DNA of 36,190 nt from Mesorhizobium sp. (GCF_004962925.1 NZ_SUEO01000023.1:10620-46809), one strand, 5' to 3'; shown: positions 17,588 to 25,794, numbered from the stretch's first letter. Numbers and translations are program-made. The notes: generated from the sequence alone by a model not told the origin.

Positions 17588-18397
17588 ATGGATCCGATCG
17601 TCGCGGTATTGCAGGAATTCCAAGTCTATATTCTTGCTGCGGCTTTCGCGCTGGCTCGGATGGCCGGTCTGATGCTGTTGATGCCGCTATTCTCGCGTGT
17701 GCGGCTGACGGGCGTGCTGCGCAATGGCGTGGCGCTGGCGCTCGCGCTTCCGTTGATCCCAATGATCGCCGACGTGCTCGGACGCTCGGACCTGACCTTG
17801 GCGATGGTCCTCGCCTTCATGCTGAAGGAAGTTCTCGTCGGCGCTACGCTCGGCATCGCGATGGGAATTCCCTTCTGGGCCGCCGAAGCCGCTGGCGAGA
17901 TACTCGACCTTCAGCGCGGCTCCACAATGGGCTCGCTGATCGACCCGATGATGACCCACGAAACCAGCACCACAGGCACCTTTCTCGCGATCATCATGGT
18001 GGCGCTCTATCTTGCTGCCGGCGGGCTGGAACTGACCTTGAACAGTTTCTATGACAGCTACAGCCTGTGGCCCATCGACCGCCTGTTGCCGGTTTTCAGC
18101 GAGGAGGCAGCAACGGTCTTCCTCGGCTTGCTCACTCAGGTGCTGACAATGGCGCTCACGATGGTGTTTCCGCTCATCATCTGCATGCTGCTTTCCGATC
18201 TGGTCCTGGCGTTTCTCGCGCGCGCCTCACCCCATCTCAACATCTTCGCGCTGTCGCTTATTGTGAAGACGCTGGTTTTCAGCCTCGTCCTGGTGCTCTA
18301 CGCTGCCTTCCTGATTGCCTATATGAGCCGCGACCTCGGTTTCCTCAATGATGTCACGCAGCAAATCGAGGCCATTGGCTGCCGCGACTGCCTGTGA
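17588..18397 (+). CDS. rhcT: T3SS export gate protein RhcT (SctT)
   Basis: A 269-residue FliR/YscT-family protein with about six hydrophobic helices. It opens with the typical FALARMAGLMLLMPLFSR segment and contains the conserved EAAGEILDLQRGSTMGSLIDP region. It completes the RhcR-S-T export gate. In the rhizobial operons I know, rhcU (SctU, the autocleaving switch protein with an NPTH motif) follows directly. Here no such gene follows and the next gene is metabolic, so the operon ends at rhcT in this window. Confidence 0.95.
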   Translation: MDPIVAVLQEFQVYILAAAFALARMAGLMLLMPLFSRVRLTGVLRNGVALALALPLIPMIADVLGRSDLTLAMVLAFMLKEVLVGATLGIAMGIPFWAAEAAGEILDLQRGSTMGSLIDPMMTHETSTTGTFLAIIMVALYLAAGGLELTLNSFYDSYSLWPIDRLLPVFSEEAATVFLGLLTQVLTMALTMVFPLIICMLLSDLVLAFLARASPHLNIFALSLIVKTLVFSLVLVLYAAFLIAYMSRDLGFLNDVTQQIEAIGCRDCL

Positions 18398-18545
18398 TCT
18401 TGGTCCATTCGGCTGGCTTTGTTTGTGCCAAAAACAGCAACGTCGGATTTATATTAGCGGTACCCGGTAATAAACTGGATTTATCGACCAGAGAAAATTC
18501 TGACGATTTGACAGTCCGCTGGTCGCCAGCCGATCCTGCATCACC

Positions 18546-18584
18546 AATGCGTCCATGACAGGACAAGAATGCGTCCATGACAGG
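18546..18584 (+). repeat. Direct repeat of 17 bp before the hydro-lyase gene
   Basis: AATGCGTCCATGACAGG occurs at 18546-18562 and again at 18568-18584, a 22-bp tandem duplication. The second copy runs straight into the GGGAGG Shine-Dalgarno of the DUF1445 gene. It duplicates upstream ATGs and may be a recent slippage event or a breakpoint mark at the junction with the T3SS operon. Confidence 0.8.
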
Positions 18585-18593
18585 GAGGCGCGT

Positions 18594-19427
18594 GTGGAAT
18601 CGATCGCTCGCCTGTTGCCGCCGATCTACGAGGACCTGCGCCTTGTGGATGTTGCCCGGTTGCGCAGGATCATCAGGCTGGGGGCCTATGAAGGCCATAC
18701 CGGAGGCTTGGCTGTCGGCAGATTGCAAGCAAGCCTGGTCGTCGTGCCGCGCAGCTTCGCTTCCGACTTTCACCGGTTCTGCATCAGCAATCCGAAAGCG
18801 TGTCCGCTGGTGGCCGTGGGTCGCGCCGGCAGCCCGTTGATGCCGACGCTCGGCGACGTCGACGTCCGGACCGACATTCCTCAGTACGAGGTCTATCGGT
18901 TCGGCGAGCTGATCCGCCAGCAGCCGGATATCCTAGACATCTGGCGGCAAGATCTTGCCGCCTTCGCGCTCGGTTCGTCATCGACATTCGAGCACGCCCT
19001 GATCGAGCGGGGCGTCGCGCCCAGGAATTTTGTCGTGCACAGGGTGGCACCGATGTTCCGCAGTTCGATCAGGACGACGCGAGTTGGGGTGTTTGGTGGC
19101 GATATGGTGGTTTCGATGCGCCCGGTTCGCTTGAGTCAGGTCGACACCGTGCGTGCGGTCACCGCACGTTTTCCGCACGCACACGGAGCGCCAATTCATG
19201 TCGGTGATCCCAGGGTGATCGGCATCGAAGATATTGGGGACCCGGATTGGGGCGACGCTGTCGAAGTCCGGGAAGGCGAAGTACCGGTATTCTGGGCCAG
19301 TGGCGCCACCGCTCAAAGCGTGGTGGCCGGCGCCAGGCTCGAACTCGCGATCGTACAGACACCGGGGCACATGCTGATCACGGATGTCGCGGCGCGGGAG
19401 AATGTTGGCGCATTCAAGATTTATTAG
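18594..19427 (+). CDS. DUF1445/UPF0317 putative hydro-lyase (YcsI-like)
   Basis: A 277-residue protein spanning the whole UPF0317 family. Recognisable family blocks include SLVVVPRSFASDFHRFC, NPKACPLVAVG, VDVRTDIPQYEVYRFGE, GGDMVVSMRPV, HGAPIHVGDPRVIGIEDIG and EVPVFWA. Bacterial members are labelled putative hydro-lyases; the vertebrate DGLUCY protein, a D-glutamate cyclase, contains a related domain. I chose the GTG at 18594 because GGGAGG ends 5 bases before it; an ATG at 18555 would add 13 residues encoded by duplicated sequence. As I recall the consensus, two cysteines (IGCSFSFE and FWACGVT) are usual, but here they read LGSSSTFE and FWASGAT. Its role is unclear and there is no obvious link to either neighbour. 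Confidence 0.86.
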   Translation: MESIARLLPPIYEDLRLVDVARLRRIIRLGAYEGHTGGLAVGRLQASLVVVPRSFASDFHRFCISNPKACPLVAVGRAGSPLMPTLGDVDVRTDIPQYEVYRFGELIRQQPDILDIWRQDLAAFALGSSSTFEHALIERGVAPRNFVVHRVAPMFRSSIRTTRVGVFGGDMVVSMRPVRLSQVDTVRAVTARFPHAHGAPIHVGDPRVIGIEDIGDPDWGDAVEVREGEVPVFWASGATAQSVVAGARLELAIVQTPGHMLITDVAARENVGAFKIY

Positions 19428-19584
19428 GCCACCGCCGCTCCGAAGCTCTCAGGTCGAGGTCGCATTTCGCACTGTTGGCGGCTGTTGATTTCCGTTTGCA
19501 GCTGGTTTGGGACAAGAGCGAAGAAATATCTCCGCACCCACGATCACTAGGAATTTTCCACTGCATGCCGAATGGATAAGGATT

Positions 19585-20976
19585 GTGCGCGGATCAAAGT
19601 CGGCTTGCATAAGAGTGCGCTGCAGCTGGTCGGTGCAACTGCGCGCGCTGGCAATACTGTTGCTGTGGTGCGGTGCCGCAACGGCGATGGAAACCGACAA
19701 AGGCAACCTGACCGTCGTCACATCCTATCCGCCGTCATTCTTCGAGCCGTTTCAGAAGGCGTTTTCGGCCAGGGATCCGGGCATTCAACTAACCATCGTC
19801 CAGCGCAACACAGCAAGCGCGGTGCGTTTCATCCGGGAAAAGCCGGATGTTCCGGCGGATATATTCTGGGCGTCCGCGGCCGACGCATTCGAGGTGTTGA
19901 AACAGCAAGGCCAGTTGCGTCGAACTGAGCCGCGGCCGACAGGCGCGCCGGATACGGTTTCCGGCTACCCTGTGAATGACCCGGACGGTTTCTATCTGGG
20001 TTTTGCTCTTTCCGGCTACGGTTTTGTCTACAATCCAGCCTATCTTGCGGAGAACCGGCTGCCGGTTCCCAGAACCTGGTCGGACCTGACCTTGCCGATC
20101 TATTCCGGCCATGTCGGCATCAGCGCGCCTTCCCGCTCCGGCACCACGCACCTTATTGTCGAAGCGATCCTTCAGACATATGGCTGGGATGCCGGCTGGG
20201 CGTTGCTGTCAAGGCTTGGTGGCAATCTTTCGACCGTAACGGCACGCAGTTTCGGTGTCGCCTCAGGTGTCGCGCAGCGCCGTTTTGGCGTCGGCATCAC
20301 GATCGATTTCCTGGGTTCTGCGCCAAATTTTCCCCCCGACAGCACGAAATTCGTGCTGCCGCCCGATACCGTATTCGTGCCGGCCAGTATCGCCATCCTC
20401 GCGCGCAGCCGCAACGTGGCCGCAGCCGAGCGTTTCGTCGATTTTGCCCTGTCGCCAGAGGGCCAGGAGCTTTTGCTGAAGCCGGAAATCAATCGTATCC
20501 CTGTGCTTCCCAAATTCGCTGGGAAAACGGATCGGAATAGCATTGCTCTCCACGCCGGCGCCGGGCTGCTGCGTGGAATGCGCTTCGACGCCAATCTTTC
20601 CGCCCGCCGCTACCAGTTGGTCAATTTGGTGTTCGACGAATATATCGTGCGAAAACGCGCTGCTCTCGCAAGGCTGTGGAAGCAAGCCGCCGAGCTGGCG
20701 GCGATTAACGATCCGGGCAGCGAACTCGCAGGAGCACTGGCCGAGGCGGTGCAGTATCTGGGCCGAGCGCCCGTCCCGCGCGAACAGGCGGCCGGCGACA
20801 ACGAACTTGCGGACCTGAGCGACATTCCAAGCGGCCTGCCCCTGCCTCCGGAACAGGCGGTGTTCTTGGACGCAGTCCGCACGTCGGTTGAGCATAATCT
20901 CGCCGAAGCCGAGCGGATTATGTCCCAAGCCTCCAGCAAGTATACGCTGCCCGGTTTCAAACCATGGAGGCAGTGA
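19585..20976 (+). CDS. Periplasmic solute-binding protein, PgtC-like (sensor partner)
   Basis: A protein of about 463 residues: signal peptide (LRALAILLLWCGAATA) followed by a type 2 periplasmic binding domain of the AfuA/PgtC group. Motifs are TVVTSYPP, DIFWASAADAFEVL, NDPDGFYLGFALSGYG, APSRSGTTHL and LGGNL....ARSFGVASGV. PgtC of Salmonella is a phosphoglycerate-sensing regulatory protein of the same type, encoded with a kinase (PgtB) and a sigma-54 activator (PgtA), exactly the arrangement here. Its gene overlaps the kinase gene by 13 bases, so a role in presenting ligand to the kinase is likely. I chose the GTG at 19585 after AAGGA; the open frame reaches a TTG at 19507, and GTGs at 19615 and 19633 are also possible. 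The C-terminal 110 residues extend beyond the usual binding-protein fold and are mostly helical. Confidence 0.85.
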   Translation: MRGSKSACIRVRCSWSVQLRALAILLLWCGAATAMETDKGNLTVVTSYPPSFFEPFQKAFSARDPGIQLTIVQRNTASAVRFIREKPDVPADIFWASAADAFEVLKQQGQLRRTEPRPTGAPDTVSGYPVNDPDGFYLGFALSGYGFVYNPAYLAENRLPVPRTWSDLTLPIYSGHVGISAPSRSGTTHLIVEAILQTYGWDAGWALLSRLGGNLSTVTARSFGVASGVAQRRFGVGITIDFLGSAPNFPPDSTKFVLPPDTVFVPASIAILARSRNVAAAERFVDFALSPEGQELLLKPEINRIPVLPKFAGKTDRNSIALHAGAGLLRGMRFDANLSARRYQLVNLVFDEYIVRKRAALARLWKQAAELAAINDPGSELAGALAEAVQYLGRAPVPREQAAGDNELADLSDIPSGLPLPPEQAVFLDAVRTSVEHNLAEAERIMSQASSKYTLPGFKPWRQ

Positions 20977-22898
20977 TTCCGGCAGGGGCGAAACAATGGG
21001 CAGCCGAGCCGGAGGGCAAATGGCGTTTTGGCATTGGTGCGCGGCTCGTCACCGCCTTCGTCGTGATCGTCGGCTTGGCTGTCGGTGCGTGCCTTGTCGG
21101 ATGGCTGTCCTATGTCCGGCTGGCAGGGGAATTGTCGCAGATTGCCCAAGCGCACATGCCGCAGCTCGCCTTTGCTACACGCCTTTCTAAGGCGGGGGCC
21201 GACATCAACGCGGTAATGGCGAGCCTTGCCGGTGCGCAGACACGTGGCGCCTACACCGAAATACGGCGATCCTATTCTGAACGCCTGGAAGCGCTGCAAA
21301 CGCTGCTGGATGGGGCTGGCAACAACAGCGTCGGCAATGATCGTCTGCTGCCGCTGGCCGACGCGGTCCACCGCAATCTGGAGCAGATCGATCTGGCTGC
21401 CGGCAAGCGTTTTACCCTGGTTGAAGAAATGCGCTCGGCTGTTGACGAACTCCGCTGGGTTCAGGCCGACTTGCTGGAGGAGGCCGATCCGCTCGTCGAA
21501 GATGTCCGCTTCAATATGGAGACAGAGGCTGACCATACCGGTTTCAACAGTGGGGTCTTGCTCGAAGAGCAAAGGAAAAGTGAAGCTCTGCTGACAGTTG
21601 TATCGCAGGCAAACCTGGCAACGGGATTGATCGGCCGACTGGTGAACATCGGCACGCTTGAAGACTTGCAGGAGACAAATGCTTTCCTGGGAGACAGTGC
21701 TGATGATCTTGCAATCCGCATTCGCAGCCTCTCCGACTGGCCGGACAGCATCACCGTCCGCCAGTTGGCGGAGCGCGTCCTCAAGCAGTCGGATGTCCAC
21801 ATCGGGATTCCAAACCTCAAGCGCTCGGAGATGGCTGAAGCCAGCAGGCTGGAGACGCTGGCGGCGGAAAACCGAAGGTTGGTGCAGGACCTTGGCGCCC
21901 GCATCGAGGCTGAAGTCGTTGCCACCGAGGCAAGTGCTGCCGAAGCTTCCGCTCGCGCGGAGACGGCGATTGCCACCGGCCGCAAGCTGCTTCTGGCAAT
22001 CGCAATACTGGCGGTCACGCTGGCTATCGCGATCGGATATTTCTATGTGCACCGAAACCTTCTGGCGCGCATCCGCTTGCTTGCTGGCGTCGCCGGCAAT
22101 ATCAGCGCCGGCCGTTCCGGCACGGCGGTTCCGTCGGGCGGCCGCGACGAACTTGGCGATCTCGCCCGCGCCCTGAACATTTTCCGGCAGACTCGCGACG
22201 AACTCATCCAGTCGGCAAAACTGGCAGCGCTTGGCCAGATGGCGGCCGGCATCGGCCACGAGCTCAATCAGCCGCTTGCCGCAATCAGATCGCATTCGCA
22301 CAACGGAATGCTGCTGATCGAGCGTGGTCAGGCAGATCAGGCGTTTCGGAATCTCGACAAGATCAAGTCGTTGGCGACACGCATGGGAGGGCAGATCAGC
22401 CATCTCAGGCGTTTTACCCGCCGGCCGGATTCGCATCTCGGTCCGGTCGATCTGGGCGCTATCGTCGAGGACGCGCTGAGCCTGTTCGACCATCGTGTCG
22501 ACGAGGAGGGGATCGAGCTTGACCTGGCCCTGCCGAAGGAATCGAAACTCCAAGTGTTGGCCGAGCCGGTGCGGCTCGAACAGGTGGCGGTCAATCTGAT
22601 CGCCAACGCCCTCGATGCGGTGGCTGGGCGCGAAGTCAGGCGGGTGAGCATCCGGGCGTGGGCGGAGGGTGCGAAAGGATTTCTCTTGGTCGGAGATTCG
22701 GGCTGCGGTATCGCACCGGGAGATCTCGACTCCATCTTCGACCCTTTCTTCACCACCAAGTCCGCAGGTTCGGGCCTTGGGCTGGGGCTCTCGATTTCCT
22801 ACAATATTGTCAAGGATTTCAACGGAACGATCTCGGTCAAGGACACTGGAGCCAGTGGTACGCGGTTTCTTGTTACGCTGGATGAGGTCCAGAGATGA
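20964..22898 (+). CDS. Membrane sensor histidine kinase (PgtB-like)
   Basis: A 644-residue kinase. Transmembrane helix 1 is at about residues 27-50. A large helical periplasmic domain of about 290 residues follows, then transmembrane helix 2 (about 342-362) and a HAMP linker. The HisKA domain has the phospho-acceptor His432 in GIGHELNQPLAAIR. The ATPase domain has N548 in NLIANALDA, the GDSGCGI loop, FDPFFTTK and GSGLGLGLS. All catalytic boxes are intact. It resembles DctB/PgtB-type kinases that pair with NtrC-class regulators. The ATG overlaps the 3' end of the binding-protein gene and its stop overlaps the regulator start (ATGA), which implies coupled synthesis of the three proteins. The signal probably comes through the periplasmic binding protein. 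Confidence 0.95.
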   Translation: MEAVIPAGAKQWAAEPEGKWRFGIGARLVTAFVVIVGLAVGACLVGWLSYVRLAGELSQIAQAHMPQLAFATRLSKAGADINAVMASLAGAQTRGAYTEIRRSYSERLEALQTLLDGAGNNSVGNDRLLPLADAVHRNLEQIDLAAGKRFTLVEEMRSAVDELRWVQADLLEEADPLVEDVRFNMETEADHTGFNSGVLLEEQRKSEALLTVVSQANLATGLIGRLVNIGTLEDLQETNAFLGDSADDLAIRIRSLSDWPDSITVRQLAERVLKQSDVHIGIPNLKRSEMAEASRLETLAAENRRLVQDLGARIEAEVVATEASAAEASARAETAIATGRKLLLAIAILAVTLAIAIGYFYVHRNLLARIRLLAGVAGNISAGRSGTAVPSGGRDELGDLARALNIFRQTRDELIQSAKLAALGQMAAGIGHELNQPLAAIRSHSHNGMLLIERGQADQAFRNLDKIKSLATRMGGQISHLRRFTRRPDSHLGPVDLGAIVEDALSLFDHRVDEEGIELDLALPKESKLQVLAEPVRLEQVAVNLIANALDAVAGREVRRVSIRAWAEGAKGFLLVGDSGCGIAPGDLDSIFDPFFTTKSAGSGLGLGLSISYNIVKDFNGTISVKDTGASGTRFLVTLDEVQR

Positions 22899-24247
22899 AG
22901 ATGCATGACGTCATCCTGATCGACGACGATCCGGAGGTGCTGCAGGCATATTGCCAGACGCTTGAGCTGGAAGGGATGACCGTTGCCGCCCATGCCTCCG
23001 TGGAGGAGGGGCTTTTCGGCCTCGGTTCCGACAGCACTTCAATCATCGTTTCAGATGTGCGGATGCCGAACCATGACGGCTTCGATCTGGTCAGCATGAC
23101 GAAGCAGATCGATGTGGAAATACCCGTCATTTTGATCTCCGGTCATGGCGACGTACCGATGGCACTGCAGGCGATGCGGGCCGGGGCGTGGGATTTGATC
23201 GAAAAACCCGCCGATCCGGTCCATCTGGTGGAATCGGTTCGCCGCGCACGCGAGCACCGCCGCATCGTCCTGGAAAACCGACGACTTCGCCTGGCTTCGC
23301 TGCCGGACGGATGGGAGACGCGGGTGATCGGTCATTCACCGACGATGGTTGCCATGCGCAATACGCTGGCGCGCATCGCCGGCGCCAAAACGGACGTGCT
23401 GATCACCGGGGAGACCGGGACCGGCAAGGAGGTCGCCGCGCGTGCCATTCACGATTTCGGCAGCCATGCGAACGGCCGCTTTGTCGCCGTCAATTGCGGT
23501 GCCATTCCAGAAGCCATGCTCGAGTCCGAGCTTTTCGGTCATGAGCCGGGCGCCTTCACCGGCGCCCGCGAACGTCGCATCGGCAAAATCGAGTATGCGC
23601 ATGGTGGAACGCTGTTCCTGGACGAGATCGAGTCCATGCCGCTCGCCGCACAGGTGCGGCTGTTGAGAGTGCTCCAGGAGCGCACCATCGAGCGGCTCGG
23701 TTCCAACAAGGAGCTGCCGGTCGACATGCGCGTCATCTCGGCCACCAAGCACAATCTTCACGAGCTGGCCGCCGAAGGCAAATTCCGTGAAGACCTTGCC
23801 TACCGCCTCGACATCGCGCGCATTGAAATCCCGCCGCTGCGTGACCGCAGGGGGGACGTCGCTTTGCTGTTCCATCATTTTCTCGACCTCGCCGCGAAGC
23901 GACAGGGCTGGGTCGCGCCGAAAGTCGATGCGGGAAGGCTGTCGGAGCTCGCAGCTCGTTCCTGGCCCGGCAATGTGCGCGAATTGCGTAATGTTGCGGA
24001 GCGTTTCGTGCTCGGACTGGAGGAGGTTATCGCCGACGGCACCGGTGCGCGCGTTCCGGCGGCTCGAACCGACACCCTGGAAGCTCAGCTCGATTGCCAC
24101 GAGCGCCTGGTCATCCTCGACGCACTCTCTTCGCATGACGGCAAAATCGGCGCGACCGCAGAAGCCCTGGGCATCTCGCGCAAGACGCTTTATCTGAAAA
24201 TGCGCAAGTTCGACATCGCCGCCAGAATGGATAATGCGGCGGAATAA
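22895..24247 (+). CDS. Sigma-54-dependent response regulator (PgtA/DctD-like)
   Basis: A 450-residue NtrC-class activator. The receiver domain (residues 5-115) has the acidic pocket D10-D12, phospho-acceptor D54 in SDVRMP, and the conserved Lys in EKPAD. The AAA+ domain (about 145-380) has Walker A GETGTGKE at 172-179, the sigma-54-contacting loop GAFTGA at 219-224, and Walker B in GGTLFLDEIESM. A Fis-type helix-turn-helix closes the protein (ATAEALGISRKTLYLKM). All elements needed for sigma-54 activation are present. Its obvious target is the sigma-54 promoter about 100 bases downstream, in front of the ABC importer operon. Confidence 0.96.
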   Translation: MKMHDVILIDDDPEVLQAYCQTLELEGMTVAAHASVEEGLFGLGSDSTSIIVSDVRMPNHDGFDLVSMTKQIDVEIPVILISGHGDVPMALQAMRAGAWDLIEKPADPVHLVESVRRAREHRRIVLENRRLRLASLPDGWETRVIGHSPTMVAMRNTLARIAGAKTDVLITGETGTGKEVAARAIHDFGSHANGRFVAVNCGAIPEAMLESELFGHEPGAFTGARERRIGKIEYAHGGTLFLDEIESMPLAAQVRLLRVLQERTIERLGSNKELPVDMRVISATKHNLHELAAEGKFREDLAYRLDIARIEIPPLRDRRGDVALLFHHFLDLAAKRQGWVAPKVDAGRLSELAARSWPGNVRELRNVAERFVLGLEEVIADGTGARVPAARTDTLEAQLDCHERLVILDALSSHDGKIGATAEALGISRKTLYLKMRKFDIAARMDNAAE

Positions 24248-24292
24248 GTGCCAGGGCCGTTACGGGTCTTTCCCAATCGGAGCACCGTCGAT

Positions 24293-24306
24293 GTTACCCT
24301 GGTGAC
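24293..24306. promoter_or_regulatory. Candidate upstream activator site for the sigma-54 promoter
   Basis: GTTACC-CT-GGTGAC is an inverted repeat with one mismatch, centred about 78 bases upstream of the expected transcription start. A second small dyad, CCGTTACGG, is at 24257-24265 and shares the GTTAC core. Positions fit an enhancer site for the Fis-type domain of the response regulator. Assignment is by position and symmetry only. Confidence 0.35.
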
Positions 24307-24325
24307 CCATCACTTACCTGGAAAA

Positions 24326-24339
24326 CCCGCGTTTGCGGG
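24326..24339. terminator. Small hairpin between regulator gene and sigma-54 promoter
   Basis: CCCGC-GTTT-GCGGG forms a 5-bp GC stem with a 4-base loop. On the plus strand it is followed by CTTCCTCC, a weak tail. On the minus strand the same stem is followed by TTTT. It could weakly end the sensor operon transcript or insulate the downstream promoter. Confidence 0.3.
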
Positions 24340-24350
24340 CTTCCTCCATC

Positions 24351-24366
24351 TGGCATGGCAGTTGCA
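24351..24366 (+). promoter_or_regulatory. Sigma-54 (-24/-12) promoter of the ABC importer operon
   Basis: TGGCATGGCAGTTGCA matches the RpoN consensus TGGCAC-R-N4-TTGC-W at every defined position except one (T for C at position 6). The GG (24352-24353) and GC (24364-24365) are separated by exactly 10 bases. Transcription would start near 24377, leaving a leader of about 44 bases to the ATG at 24421. An NtrC-class activator gene ends just upstream, which strongly supports the call. Confidence 0.85.
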
Positions 24367-24420
24367 ATCCTCTTTCAACGAGCCGCCGCATTAAAGGGCG
24401 CGGCCAACGGAGGAGAAGAC

Positions 24421-25740
24421 ATGCTCAAGACCATTGCCGTGGCAATGCTGATTTCGGCTGCCGGATTGATGAACGCCTACGCGCAAGATGGCGGAAAGGT
24501 GACGGTGGTCACCTCGTTTTCCAAGGATGTGACAGATCCTTTGAAGGCCGGCTTCGAGGCTGCCAATCCCGGCTTCACCCTAGATGTGCAGAACAAAAGC
24601 ACCAGCTCAGGTGTCAAATATCTCGACGAGATCAAAGCCAACAACCAGGTCGATTTGTTCTGGGCGTCGGCGCCCGATGCCTTCGACAGTTTGAAGGGTA
24701 AGAACCTGTTGGCGAAATTCACGCCGGCGGTCACCGGATTGCCCGACAGGGTCGGTTCCTACAATGTCAACGATCCGGACGGGTTCTATTTCGGTTTCGC
24801 CGCTTCCGGGTACGGCATCATGTGGAACGAGCGTTATCTCGAGGCCAACGGCCTGGCGAAACCGGCCGAATGGAGCGATTTGAAGAAGCCCGAATATTTC
24901 GACCACATCGCGATTGCGGCGCCGTCGCGCTCGGGCACGACGCATCTGACCATCGAGACGATTCTACAGGGCGAAGGGTGGGACAAGGGCTGGGGCACGC
25001 TGAAGGCGATGGGCGGTAATCTGCAGCAGGTGACCGAACGCTCCTTTGGCGTTCCGGATGCAGTGAATTCGGGGCAGACCGGCATCGGCGTCGTCATCGA
25101 CTTCTTCGCTTTTTCGGCCCAGGCCACCGGCTTTCCGGTCGGCTTCGCCTATCCGTCGGTGACGACGGTGGTCCCGGCCAACGTCGCGATCGTCGCCAAC
25201 GCGCCGAACCGGAAGGGCGCCGAGGCGTTCATCAACTATCTGCTTTCGGAGCCGGGTCAAACGGTGCTTCTGGAACCCTCGATCCGCCGGCTGCCGATCA
25301 ATCCGGCACTTTATGCAAAGGCGCCGGAGGGATTCCCGAACCCGTTCAAGGATGCCCGCTTCCAGTCGATGGTCTCCTTCGATGCCGACGTCTCGAAGAA
25401 GCGCACCGACGTTGTTGATACGCTCTACGATCAACTCATCACCTTTCAGCTCGACAATCTGAAGGCCGCGACGAGGGCCATCCACGACACGGAAATCGCC
25501 TTGGCGGCTGGCGAGAATGCCCAAGCGCGGACTCTGCTCGACGAGGCACGCGGCATGATTGCTGCAATGCCGATCAGCGCCGAGCAGGCGGCGAGCGCCG
25601 AGATCGGCGACGCCTTCACCGGCGGCGATCAGAAGGCGGCCCGCCAGGCCCAACTCGAACAGCAGTGGGCAGCCTTTGCGACTGAAAAATACGCTGCTGC
25701 CAAGGCCAAGGCGGAAGAGGCACTGGCGCTCACCCAGTAA
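24421..25740 (+). CDS. ABC importer periplasmic binding protein (AfuA/PgtC group)
   Basis: A 439-residue exported protein. The signal peptide is residues 1-21, ending AYA before QDGGK. The binding domain shares blocks with the sensor-linked protein at 19585: TVVTSF, DLFWASAPDAFDSL, NDPDGFYFGFAASGYG, APSRSGTTHLTIE and RSFGVPDAV. The two are clear paralogues. The C-terminal 100 residues are helical and Ala/Glu/Lys-rich, ending in KAKAEEALALTQ. GGAGGAG lies before the ATG; the frame upstream of 24421 runs through the sigma-54 promoter and is not coding. Such proteins are often named iron-binding, but AfuA itself binds sugar phosphates and PgtC relates to phosphoglycerates, so an organic phosphate is the better guess. 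Confidence 0.9.
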   Translation: MLKTIAVAMLISAAGLMNAYAQDGGKVTVVTSFSKDVTDPLKAGFEAANPGFTLDVQNKSTSSGVKYLDEIKANNQVDLFWASAPDAFDSLKGKNLLAKFTPAVTGLPDRVGSYNVNDPDGFYFGFAASGYGIMWNERYLEANGLAKPAEWSDLKKPEYFDHIAIAAPSRSGTTHLTIETILQGEGWDKGWGTLKAMGGNLQQVTERSFGVPDAVNSGQTGIGVVIDFFAFSAQATGFPVGFAYPSVTTVVPANVAIVANAPNRKGAEAFINYLLSEPGQTVLLEPSIRRLPINPALYAKAPEGFPNPFKDARFQSMVSFDADVSKKRTDVVDTLYDQLITFQLDNLKAATRAIHDTEIALAAGENAQARTLLDEARGMIAAMPISAEQAASAEIGDAFTGGDQKAARQAQLEQQWAAFATEKYAAAKAKAEEALALTQ

Positions 25741-25773
25741 CGGCGCCTGCAATCTGCGTAGCGCCACTCGAAG

Positions 25774-25794
25774 GCTGTCCGGTTTCCGGACAGC
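25774..25794 (+). promoter_or_regulatory. Perfect RNA hairpin between binding-protein and permease genes
   Basis: GCTGTCCGG-TTT-CCGGACAGC is a perfect 9-bp inverted repeat with a 3-base loop in the 151-base gap between the two genes. There is no U-run after it, so it is not a standard terminator. Hairpins in this place in ABC operons (as between malE and malF) protect the upstream message and so raise the binding protein over the membrane parts; that role is inferred. Confidence 0.65.

Noticed and set aside
18398..18593. Remnant of rhcU, or a sigma-70 promoter at TTGACA (18508)
   Set aside because: No frame in this gap resembles RhcU, and no acceptable -10 element lies 16-18 bases after the TTGACA.
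20610..22553. Long minus-strand open frame of 647 codons opposite the kinase gene
   Set aside because: It is antisense to a kinase with all motifs intact. Long antisense frames are common in GC-rich DNA and the translation shows no recognisable domain. The 489-codon minus frame at 1239-2708 was rejected for the same reason.
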